64,000 nt of DNA, taken from Tubiluchus corallicola. Taxonomy: Eukaryota > Priapulida > Priapulimorpha > Priapulimorphida > Tubiluchidae. Where the stretch lies: assembly GCA_030141605.1 (NCBI GenBank), contig JAQGDQ010000188.1, positions 326,001 to 390,000 of the forward strand, in the 5' to 3' direction. This document shows, piece after piece, positions 13,301 to 28,137 of the stretch. Under the pieces are notes generated by a model. The model ran no database searches and was not told the origin of the DNA. It worked only from the letters and a program-made list of their open reading frames with translations. Within the stretch, counting starts at the first letter, position 1. Each line of letters begins with the position of its first letter. The position numbers were made by a program, and so were the translations under genes.

Positions 13301-15060
13301 GTAAAATAATTACATTGTAAAATGATGTGAAAGGCTTTATTATACAGTATGCCCAGGAAGCATAGACACTATATAGGTTGCGTTAGTTCGCGTATGTTGC
13401 TTGTTCGCTATACAACATCAGCATATTCGAAATAAGGAAGAATTAGTTACAATTTTAGTCAAAACAGTACCGTGCATACACTGTATTACTTTTACATGAA
13501 TTGCAATAAACGTGTGCTTCATACATTCCTTATTATACTTATTTCAGCACATGCTTTGTCTACTTTTGTGTGGCAGTGTTAATTGTTGTCAAGTTTGCGC
13601 ACAAATTTAGTAACACATTCACATAGTCGAATAAAAGTAAATTTTGTCTCAAGTTTTTGCAAACCCTGGTGTCAAACTACTAGCCTTTACCGAATTTGTA
13701 AAAAAATCCCTAAGACGTTCTAGGTAGTAACTCATAATTTAGATGTTGTAACTTATATAGCGAGTAGTAGAATAGTTTGCCAAGTCATTCGTTTAACAAA
13801 TGTTTGTCCTTTTTTTTACTGAAGTAAGCATCTGTTTTAGAACAATGTAAAAATACCACATATACATATATATAAAATTATTCAAAAAGCTTCCCTTTTC
13901 TTTAAACTAGTGCTGTCTCTTCGAACACAGAGCAAGGACAAAACAACACTTATGTAATACTTATATGTAATTTATAGCAATATATAGATATGGTAATTGG
14001 TAATATATAAGATATAGTAATATATCTTAAAAACTGCAATAAAAAGTTGTCCGTAGTTTGTTGTATGCTTTGAAATTTTGTTACTCTTTAAGTACATCAA
14101 GTTTGCTTAGTCCTTGGTTCTCATGTATCTAAATTTTGTGCAGTAGCTTCAAAACTCTGCTATTTGGTGTAACTCTTGTTAATTTTTTTCAGGTTCATAA
14201 GAAACTAGGAAATACCCATCTTGCTTTAATGAATTTCTCCTGGGCAGCTGATCTTGATCCGAAAGGAGCTAATAATCAGATCAAAGAGGCTATAGATAAA
14301 CATTATGTCAATGAGGATGATGAACCCATCAATATCATTAGTGAGGCATCAGGTGATTCTTAGAACAATGTACAATACTCACAAAAATCAGTAATCAGCC
14401 TGAGTGAGGGTCAGTAACCCATTATCTGTGTAAGCTTCAGCCATTCAGTTAAAAAAAATTGTTGGGGTGGGGTCTGGCATGTCTTGTCTTTGTCCCAATT
14501 CATTGCTGCTAATTCAGCATGTGCTCTTCTAGAGTTACCCAGTTCTGATGATGATTTTTGGAATTAATTTGTCATGCCAAACAAGGTGGATTTTTCTATA
14601 AAGTGTGAAGTTTGACTTGTGTATCATGAAAAATCTTTCAGGAATAACACCAAAAGAACGTGATGGTAAAAAGCTACAAATTAGGTTTAAATTCTGAAAA
14701 AAGTATAATCCCTTTTTTGTATTCTATTAGGTGTGCTCTTAGCGCACATGGTAATAAATCATCTTCGTTGATTTACGATAGCAGTTCATACTGATGATTG
14801 CAGCTACTTTCACTCTGTAAAGGTTAAATTTTAGGTCATCGTGAATGTCGCCACAGATTCTATTTAATACGGAATACAATGCTTCTTCAATGTTTTTATT
14901 GTATTCAGAGTAGATGTACGAGTTTGGTTGTTCACACAATGAAATTTTCTTGCTAGGAGCAGACAGAAGTCTTATTAATGAAGAGGATGAAGGTGACCGT
15001 AGCATCGTTGATCCAGATGAACTGAGGTTACATGCAATGGAGAGCGATGAGAGTCTATAG
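1366..15060 (+). CDS. CDC27: CDC27/APC3, TPR subunit of the anaphase-promoting complex (5' end missing)
   Basis: Predicted coding exons: 1366-1441, 1851-1998, 3605-3733, 4555-4652, 5395-5543, 5860-6059, 6333-6459, 6734-6831, 7073-7142, 7562-7769, 8139-8311, 9365-9517, 10126-10206, 10965-11092, 11508-11625, 12058-12261, 14193-14352, 14957-15060. They total 2424 nt (807 aa plus stop), against 824 aa in human. All junctions have AG..GT borders and consistent phase. The N-terminal dimerisation TPRs are clear (NNYAYMDAVFLSERLF, EFGDSACFATALLGKIY). A low-complexity middle keeps the conserved FGILPLDTPSP segment. The C-terminal TPR superhelix starts near MQLLQKIGKAYSSL and runs through NPQSSVLMCHVGVVQHAL. 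In the family these TPRs bind the IR tails of CDC20, CDH1 and APC10 in a nuclear E3 ligase that targets cyclin B and securin. The last exon restores the acidic C terminus (RLHAMESDESL). The first coding exon is not identified. Confidence 0.95.
2770..3430. repeat. Three degenerate tandem copies of a ~200-235 bp unit in a CDC27 intron
   Basis: Similar blocks recur at about 2898, 3101 and 3336. Each starts near TAGTGTTATAAAG or TTTAGTTAGACAGG and continues through a ...TGTAGATGTGATG / GATGGGTGACA... segment into a ...TGACCT/TGACTATG... segment. Copy spacing is about 203 and 235 bp. The copies are strongly diverged. No coding potential is visible. The repeat family is not recognised. Confidence 0.6.
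3870..4467. mobile_element. Non-autonomous Tigger/pogo-like DNA transposon
   Basis: The left end reads CAGTGTTCCCTGGCTATTTT with TCGCGG-rich sequence just inside. The right end, reverse-complemented, reads CAGATATTCCCTTGCTTATC and is again followed by CGCGG. Both ends abut TA (3868-3869 and 4468-4469), the target duplication of the Tc1/mariner superfamily. The 598 bp interior has no transposase reading frame. Internal phrases such as CGCTGTTTCGCGGGTTTGTG are typical of Tigger-like ends. It lies in the CDC27 intron between exons 3605-3733 and 4555-4652. Confidence 0.8.
6138..6267. repeat. 29 bp minisatellite, about 4.5 copies, in a CDC27 intron
   Basis: Units start at about 6138, 6167, 6196, 6225 and 6254. 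The consensus resembles CTTGCTAGTCGAGC followed by a variable 4-base step and GTATTATCTTAA. The period is exactly 29 bp between the three central copies; the first copy is the most diverged. Confidence 0.8.
11284..11431. repeat. Foldback (MITE-like) element with ~41 bp inverted arms
   Basis: The left arm 11284-11324 starts CTATAGAGATGATTAAAAG. The right arm 11390-11431, reverse-complemented, starts CTATAGAGGTGATTTGAAAA. Both arms run inwards to ATATTTCGA. The ~65 bp centre is an ATCATCA/TGATGAT-rich palindromic stretch. No clear target duplication is seen. It lies in a CDC27 intron. Confidence 0.7.
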
Positions 15061-15519
15061 ATAGTGAAATATTGTATTATAAGATTATAAGAATTATACG
15101 CAAATTTTTGCAGTCTGTACAGTGTATGCAATGTTATTATTTACAGGCTTGAAAATACAAGTCAAGTTATTCTTGATAGACTTGCAAAGACAAGTCATTT
15201 ATTGTTTTTCTTTAACTTGTAACCACATTGGTGGAGAGTGTTACTAAAATTGATAAACAGTCTGCATAATTATGTTATATGCATAAGCGTATATTGGACC
15301 ACATGCAGTTAAGCAAGTGTTGAATTTAACTATTACAGTAACTAGCAAAATGCGAAACTGCATTAAAAAATAGTTTAGAAAATTCCTAACCAATGCCCTA
15401 AATCTGTTATTTAGTATAACAAGGCCATATTCAATATCAATCAAGACTGTACAATTACAGTTGCACCTACATCGGGATCCTTATGACGATACAGTTGTTA
15501 CTTTAACCAGTAAGTCGTT

Positions 15520-15525
15520 AATAAA
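15520..15525 (+). terminator. Likely CDC27 polyadenylation signal AATAAA
   Basis: This is the first canonical AATAAA I noted downstream of the CDC27 stop, 460 nt after it. A further AATAAA lies near 16079, so the true 3' end is uncertain. Confidence 0.4.
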
Positions 15526-17543
15526 ACAGTTATGTACCTCACTATTTCCTAGCAAACATGATTTTACATATAATATTTGATCTAATATCAGCATGTAAAT
15601 ATCCTGGTATTCTGGAATTTGTGAATTACTTTTTTATATGCTTATATACATTTCGATGTGTTGCTTTTTGCTTTGAAAATGGTTTCAGAAGAATGAGTTA
15701 GAAAATTTTACTCATATATGTGTAATTACTTCTACGATTTTTTTTGTATATAACAATAGTCTTACAGGAATTATTTCTGCATTGTTATGAAACAGAAACC
15801 CTTAATTTTTTGTGGCATATTGTCTTCTGGCTGGGCTGTTAAAAGTCTAAAATCAGGTGCTACATTTCTAAGACACACAAGGTCATTATGGTTTGCCTTA
15901 ATCCTAATAGCTGTCATCTCTCAAAACTGCTCCTAATATGAAAGAAAAAGGTACAACTATAATAATCACACATTGCTATTATAGTACAGTCGTGGTACAT
16001 CCTTAGCTTTTTGAAATCATGTAATTAAATGTACAGATTTGGTTCATGTGAAGGATTCATTGTTTGAGAATATATATAATAAACCTCTTCATGCTTAATA
16101 ATTCGGTTATGTATGAATTTTTATCCAACTGTGTGGAATGATAATATTTACTACTTGTTGTTCAAGTGCTTGTTTTAGCATTTTCTTTAAATACGGCAGT
16201 GGTTCAAATATTTATATGATTTTTCCAATCTCTAACCATCCAAAGTCATATTATTAACACAAGTTTTCGCTATTACGCAGTTGTAAACATCCAATCAAGT
16301 CGTTGTAATAATGATGTACTACTAACGAGCTGACCACATATATAAACTATTAAAATCGCAAGTATATGAATTTAAAATGATGAAATTGTGTCGGCCAAAA
16401 GTTATTATAAGTTTATGACTTTAAAGGCCTAGGCTATCATCATTGCTGTTGACACCAGTTTTACTCTATTTTTATTAAGTTTCAGTTTATCCAGAAGCAT
16501 TAAGCTTTTTTATTTTTTTTACCAACATTAACAAGTTTTATTTTAACAAAGTACTTATAATAGCTATTGGCCACTCGCATCTAAATGTTAATACAATCGT
16601 CTACTTATTTATTTAAAGACATGAGCTCTCTCGCTAACACATCATTTTATATTAGTAGACCTGACGAACAAATTAAATATTTTCTTCAACATTTATCGAT
16701 GGATATTTTCTGTAGCCTAGCAAAAATATGAAGTAAAACAAACCGTTTATAGATGTGCAAGCAAGAGTTTTTCTTTTGGAAACAATTCAAATCTGTCAGC
16801 ACTATCTATCTCATTTTATCAAAAAATGTACATGAAAATATGAATACATTATATTTACATTAACATTTCACATTATTTGAGGCTACTCAAATACTGATGG
16901 TGGCATTTCTTTAGTTCATGTCACAAATTCCAGCAATGTCAACAAAAGGTGAACGTATCATGGAGTATCTACACACGTGTCTCGTCTTTTGTGAGAACCA
17001 GCTCAACATCTGCAACTACTGTTTTCCAGCCTGTTTCTTCACTTTGTAATGTTCAACTGTTTCAAAACAAAGTGCCAAGGATTACCAAAATAAGGGCTCC
17101 AAGTTCAGTCACTCTTCGACTTGTAGTAAATAAATAAATAATTCACCTCAGTGAACAGTAGCTTCATTCAACCTAAAAATTGATATAAATTACAAAAAAC
17201 GTGCAGATTGAAAAGCAAGACATGAAAACTAATGTTGCTGCTGCTGTATATGGCATACAGATGAGAACTGTAGTTTTAGTGTACAAGACTATTTTGCGTA
17301 AGAGGAAGTGTTATTTTTCAACACTCTTACAAGATTGGAGGATAGTCTGCTGTACTAGTGAATGGGGCACTTGTCACGGATTCCCGTGATTGAATTCTAC
17401 TTTACAGCATTGCAAACTAGTTTATTCCGGTTCTATAACCTTTGCAAATTTATCTAGAGTCATTCAATCAGGTTAACCTTGAATTATTCATACGGGCTTC
17501 ATTCCGAAGCTATAAATTCCTTCGTCACCATTGTACAGGTGAG

Positions 17544-17582
17544 CATTTGACGTCTGCTTTTCCTACAAGCAGACGTCAAATG
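17544..17582. repeat. Perfect 16 bp inverted repeat with 7-base loop
   Basis: Arms 17544-17559 (CATTTGACGTCTGCTT) and 17567-17582 are exactly complementary, separated by TTCCTAC. TGACGT occurs once in each arm. It lies between the 3' ends of CDC27 and FAM133. Confidence 0.9.
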
Positions 17583-18080
17583 GTCCGCCTAATTCGTTAG
17601 GCTAATTTTTTCCCCTTTCTTCAATAGTTTTTTTATGGTTATGTGCTGATGTGTATCTATAATTAAGTTTACTGCTGTTATAAGTAGTAACTATGTAATT
17701 GCGACAAATCTTGTGAATTGAATAAATTTTATTTGGGTGGCCACTCCTTTTAAACCAATGGTTATGAAGTTTTTGTTAAGAGTCAAAATTTAGTCTAAAT
17801 TATATGTTTCAGTAACAGCAAAACATTCTAATTAGCAACTCGTAGACTTAAGCGTTATGTACCTTTCTCTATAAAAAATATACTAGACTATATACACTTC
17901 CACGTAATTGTTTATTTAAAAACCAGGCCGACGTCTCTCCCACAAAACTTTATGAAAAATTTTTGAGCTTTTTTCACAGCACTGATTCTGGAGCACATGG
18001 GCTTTACATTTACCTCCAGCGATCAGTCTACTGGCTAGGGTAATGCTTTAAAACAACAAAAGTTTTTTTTTGATTTAGAG

Positions 18081-18086
18081 TTTATT
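18081..18086 (-). terminator. Likely FAM133 polyadenylation signal (AATAAA on the minus strand)
   Basis: TTTATT on the + strand, about 160 nt beyond the FAM133 stop at 18247, gives a plausible short 3' UTR. Confidence 0.5.
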
Positions 18087-18246
18087 ACTTTTATAACAAC
18101 TATATTATTATTGTATTTTTGATGTGGTGGTCTGGTAGCACAAGAACATGACATGTAAAAACAGGATGCAGTATTACATTAATACCAGTAGCTATTTACT
18201 TATTTTAATTGTGTCTTAATAATTAGAATATTTTGCGCAACTTGGT

Positions 18247-22491
<4,245 letters not shown>

Positions 22492-23149
22492 AATCTCTAA
22501 TTTAGAACTTTACATTCACAGAGTAGTGGACACGGCTGATATTAAGGTGTTAACAGGAATTATTTTTAGTAAGCAGCAATCGACAGAGTTTGTTGTGAAT
22601 TTATTAGCATCAAGAGAAATTTCACCAAAACATCATCATCATATGCCCATTACGTATTGGACATTGGGCATGTACAATGCTAAAATACAATAAATCTGCC
22701 GTTAAGACACCAAAACAAACACAGTAAAATTTCACAGGCAGTCAACTCGTACAGGAATTTGGGAAATCTTCAATTTTAGCGGTTTCAGCCATTTCACACC
22801 GGCAACTCTTCCTTCAGAGAGGCACTCACCTCTAAGTGCAACTCTCCGCAAGCCTAATAATTTAAGTCTTGCAGGTTTGAAGCGCGTAGTGTCCGATTTC
22901 TATATTTTTATCTCGAATGCAAACGTCCTGAAAAATAGAATCTGTGATAGTAACTTCAATATGAATAGAGCAGACTGGGATCTAAGGTCTGTGCAAATAT
23001 AGGACGCTTAGAAAACAATTTTATATTAATGTTACGATAGTTAAGATTCGAGTTTTTACCAGTTACCATCTCCATAGTCCATGGTGTTAGTCCACGGGAC
23101 TTTAGGCTGATCATTAATAAATCGCTCTAAAAACATCAGTAACCATAAA

Positions 23150-24006
23150 ACACAAAGGTTACAAAAACACAATGTGGCAGAAACAGAAACAGCAACTAAT
23201 CATGTGTGTTATAATAGGCAAAGTCACCACGGGGTGCAGCATATTGGTTAGTAGCCCAGTGTTCTTCAAATCTATTTTTGAAATTGTTAACGTTCTGCAC
23301 TGATACAATTTATTGTGCTGAAAGTGCGTTCCAGGATTTAAGTACATGTCCCATGATTTCCAAAAAAATGCACGCACTGTGATTTAGTGTATCTACTTTT
23401 AGCTATCTTGAAACAGTTGTCCTTAGTGGTAGGTCATTCAACATTTCCAATCCTATTTGATTCCAGCAACAATGAAGCAATGGCAGCGTCATAGTATCCA
23501 TGCAAGAATCTACAAACTTCGATGAGGTCTCCATGTTCATGCTTGTACCTCATGCTAGTCATTTTGGACAGTACAAAGCCCCTTTTCATAGGACTTCTCT
23601 TTTTGTTTTGAAGCCTGGTATCCATTTGGATGGTCTATAGAGAACATTTTCGATAAGCGTGGTCGTACCAGAGCATTAAAAAAGCTTTTCATACTATCCG
23701 GTGCATCCGCATGCACCCACATACATATGTAGGGTTGGCAAATGTAAGTCCCAATATAGAGTTCGCGTTTGCAACCTGTTGTTCAGTATGTGCTGACAAC
23801 TTCAGCTGATTATCAGTTAGGACCCCTAAATTATTCTCCTCTGTTGTGGGTGATATTAAACTGCCATCCATCCAATAATCCACGTGAGCAGGGCCACACA
23901 GGCTGAGGTAGAGGGCCTTGCATTTACAAGAATTGAACTTTCCACCAATTGCACCAATAAGCCTTTTCACAGTTCCAGTGATTGATGATGATCGTGAAAA
24001 GATCAA
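23150..24006 (-). mobile_element. Decayed CR1/L2/Jockey-like LINE, 3' part of the reverse transcriptase ORF
   Basis: Reading the minus strand from 24006, a broken frame gives the C-terminal part of a non-LTR reverse transcriptase. Seen in order: C-K-C-K-A-L plus WMDGSLISPTTEENNLGVLT and ANANSILGL; then FFNALVRP near 23680; then HGDLIEVCRFLHGYYD near 23480-23550; then SWNALSAQ and VNNFKNRFEEHW near 23235-23350. These segments occur in this order in CR1/L2-type elements. Frameshifts and stops separate them, so the copy is dead. No 5' part or endonuclease was seen. Confidence 0.8.
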
Positions 24007-27000
24007 AGGTTAATTGTATCAGACAATGCTAGACAAGTTCTTATAGTTTGGTTTGCAGCACAATGATACGTTTTCCGGAATACCAATAAATCACTTAAAC
24101 TACACGCATTCTTCATGCTTTTACACTTGTTTATATACTATAGCGACTTACAGTAAGTGAGTGTTTGTGAGAGCGTGTGTTACGTGATCAAGGTGGACGG
24201 GGCTAAACGCCGCTTGCGATCTATTTATTATTTATTACATATAGTATAGCCACTTGGCCAGTTAGCCACTGTGAATCGCCTGAATCGCCAGTTGAACTGA
24301 ACGTTGCGGGAGCACACCACATCGACAAGTACAAAAATGCATGCGGCGATGCACTAACGATGAAGTTGCGCTTGGGCAAAAATAGGTCAAGTTAAAATTC
24401 ATCGAAATTGGAATTTGTGATTTTTCAAATTCAAGATCTGTTCACAAAGTTCTTTTTTCATAAATAATGCTAGCGCGTATCTAGGAAATCCAAATTTTAC
24501 ATATTTGTATAACGTCAAGAGCACGACAAAAAGAAAGGTATTGTGTAGTGTGAAATTACGGTCATCTAATATATTTTTTTATTCGTTTTATCTGAGTATG
24601 TGACTATGTCAGTGTAATGTGATACAAAATAAATTTATTTTTGTTAAAACATACCTTAACCACAAGTTTCAATGTAACATGCGGCTGCAAATAGGGCAGT
24701 TACAGGTTCATTGCTGGGTCTGATTACCTTCCAGGCCATTGAGAAATTTCAGTTTTTATACTACATAGTAAATTAGTATATTCGTTAATTCTGTTACAAT
24801 GAATATTTGCAGAAAGAAACAGTCGACGGATCCGTTAAGACCAGCTCTTAAGCTATTTAATTAATAGTCACGTTTTTATGCCGAGGTCTTTTATGGGCTT
24901 TGTACATTTTAAGCCCAATCTTCCATAGCCGAGTGTATTCTATTATGCTGTTTTCTACAGTAAATGAAGCATTTTTCATAGGGTTCTGACAGATTCTTGT
25001 CGTATAGTTAAATTATCTGAATATTTGAACAAAAACGTCCAGCATCTTCAAACAGCTAAAGAAAATATGCCACCATAATGTTATTTATAAATGCAATAGG
25101 GATATGCGGATCACCGGATTTTTTTCCCGGAATATTAGTATAATAATCCGGTCCGGTAAACCTTAGTTGTAATCTCTAAAGGTATGGTGAACCTTCATAT
25201 ACCAAATAATTGACACATTGAGTGAAAATTATATTAAACAAACCGAACATTTATCTATTATGCTTATAAAAATTCATTCGAAAAAAGTCAATGGCAAACT
25301 TCAAACATGGCATAACAGCTGACATTTTGCTTTTTGCTTGTATATGATAACTCAGAGAATGTGGCGCACTGTTGATACACATGTCTAGTAGTGTGGCAGT
25401 TCTGTTTTTGCTTACAAATAAATCAATGAGAACTCGAACTATTAACAATTATACTGTTGCAATTATGCCTAAGGCAGTGACTAAAGGTTCGGATCCATGT
25501 CCGGAACTGCTGCAACTAAAATTACGGATCCGTGTCTCGAAAACATTCACGGCAAACGATATTAACGAGAAAGCACGGATGGCCTTACCGCGAAAGATAT
25601 TGAGAAATACGGTTCGTCATTAGAGAGGGGCAATATAGCACTTTCTTGTTTATCCGCAACCTCAAACTCCACAATTGTAAATATCAGCATCCGCTAGATC
25701 CGCGGATTGAGTGAACTTGAATATCCTCATAGATATCTATATTACGAAATCCCTAAATAGGACACTCGGTGAATGTGCGCAACACTTCGTCATATTATGG
25801 TGAGTGAGTCATGCTTTATTAGTATAGAGCAAACATAGTGTCTGCCTGTTTTTGGTATGAAGGAAACATTTATCCCCATTTGTATTTGAAAAACAACAGG
25901 ATTAGATTAAAATAACATTTTTCTTATATTACGCTGAACTTTTAATTTTTTTCTGATATGAATATGTTCATATTGTCAATTGAATACATATGCATCTTCC
26001 CATTGTAACAGTTTTTTCTCACTAATTAGCATTGTTAATGCTTCAACATTTGATAGTGTAATAGATTACATAAGTTTTACGGTGCTTGCTTGACGTTAGG
26101 TAATATTTCTACTGATAAATACCTTTCAAAAGAATGTAAATATCCTATTACTGTGCATGCCCGTTTTAATTTTTAATAATTATAAAATGTTTTTTTACTG
26201 GAGTTTTGCTGCTTTACATGTAACTCTAAGGAAATTGCAACAACAGTGAACCATTGTCTGCAATGGTAGAAATTGTCAAAATCAGTATGTTTTGTAAATG
26301 TCACAAAAAGCACGGATCTGTATTTGTTGGAAAAATAGCTACGAATACTGATCCGTATTCGGTATCACAGAAAAGACGAGCATGAATCTGTACCTCTAGC
26401 CACTGCTTATGCCTAAATACTGTTTTTCTTGACTGTACAAAATAATTTTGAACAGCTTTTGAAAGGATTAGGTCTGCTTTTAAAGTATTTAGTTCAACAG
26501 CTGCATAACATTAACCATTAAGTACAAATATAGATTTAGTAATTAGGACAATTTTATACTGCTTACCAATCACCATCCACTTAAAATGATAAATCACTAT
26601 GAAGTTAATAATCCTTTTCAATTTGGAATTACAAGAAAGTTCGCTACAATTTGGCAAAAAATTCCTTTCAGTGGCATCCATGAATAAAAAAACCAGTTTC
26701 GGTTCAGTTGATGAAAATGTGCATTCGGTGTACCTTTATAATGTGTTAATATCGGTGACCATATATTTTTTTGTGCGTTAATGATATTTGTAAAAAAATT
26801 GTGTAATTTCACGCAGCCACAAGTTACACCTAGCAGGAACCATGGGTTTCCATGGTGTTTGTAACATGCAGGCCGCATTGCCCATTGTGCTGACCTCTGC
26901 CATAGCATCAAACAACACAATACAGACTGGGGCCCTGGCAAGGATGTCAATAATAGAAACCTTATGTCCGATCATGCCCGATTGCCGATTGTTCCCAATC

Positions 27001-28023
27001 CTGATCCTTTTATAAGTTACTGTAGTATTAGATATTTCATGCCTTACTCAAAACTACTGTTTCATTTGTTTGCTCGTTATGATTTTAAGTTTATATCTTT
27101 TTAGTTTGATAGTCGTTTGTCTATGCGTTTGTCCTCAGCTAATTTGTCAGTAGAAGTTTTTCAATTAATTTAACTAAAAAAGTGGCTGATTTGCTGACCT
27201 ACGTGATTTTTGCCACCCTTTCTCTGTACTCTTTTTTTGTCTATGTATTTGATATTTACTGTGTATAATTTCAGGAGATAAATAAACTTAATCTTAATCT
27301 GAATATGGGATTTACCCTTATTCTATTAAATGTCTAGTGCACTTAAAATTTTTCCTTCCTAAAAAATATAAGGTAAGCTAGACTGTTTTTTAAAAAAAGA
27401 AAAATGTTAGAGCATTTATATGTTAGAAAATGTTAGAAAATTTATATGTGAATTAAAAACTCAGTCATGCTGTGTGCTAATCTGAAACTATGTGGTAACT
27501 ACTAATTACAAGAAGCTGCTTTACCGAGTCCAAAACAAAACTAACTGCTGGAAAAAGTAAAAATTACTAGTGCACAGGTTTCCTGTTAACGAAATTAACG
27601 AATCACAAAAAGATTAGTTATCCTTATTCATCTTTAATTGTTCGTTATTGATTACTCATATTAAATATATCACATACGTGCACTCATGCACACACACACG
27701 CGCACGTGCACACCGTCTGTCGTGTTTTACGAATTAGAAATTAGACTTGTTATTCTAATAGAAAGCAGAAAACACACTTAAAGTAATTCAGGAATATAGC
27801 TGAAAGAGAAATTTAGCGTTTGGTGTATTGAATGTACTTTTTGAACAAACTTTGTCAGTCAGTTTTTTTGCGTTTCCCGATCCTGATGTTAGACAATCGG
27901 GAAGCACCTACCGCCAATTGTATGAACGGGATTGGCCATCCCTTGGCCCTGGGCATTGGCTAAGTTGACGCTGCTTTGATAACTTAGTGATTTTGTGTCT
28001 GCAGTATAGCCAGGGATGGATTA

Positions 28024-28137
28024 GCCATTAAGCCAATAAGGTTATAGCTTTAGGCCCTAAATTTTGGTAAGTGCTATGAACTCCGAGGGTTTACCAAAAT
28101 TTAGGGCCTAAGGCTATAACGTTATTTGCCTAATGGC
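28024..28137. repeat. Foldback with 47 bp arms, 43/47 paired, 20-base loop
   Basis: Arm 28024-28070 and arm 28091-28137 are inverted copies with four mismatches. The inner 21 bases (from TTAGGCCCTAAATTTTGGTA) pair perfectly. The left flank reads CAGGGATGGATTAGCC, which resembles hAT-type ends, but a matching right end and an 8 bp target duplication were not found. Confidence 0.85.

Larger units (their letters stand above)
15061..18246. other. Convergent 3' intergenic interval between CDC27 and FAM133
   Basis: It holds the 3' UTRs of the two converging genes and AT-rich sequence. The reading frames at 16949-17137 and 17201-17389 have no recognisable domain or flanking splice signals. A perfect hairpin lies at 17544-17582. 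Otherwise nothing supportable is seen. Confidence 0.6.

Noticed and set aside
14739-15131. 130-codon minus-strand frame
   Set aside because: It overlaps the CDC27 last exon on the opposite strand and has no homology I recognise.
26618-26975. Two overlapping minus-strand frames of 65-110 codons
   Set aside because: No known domain, no splice context, and they lie in a repeat-rich interval; not supportable as a gene.
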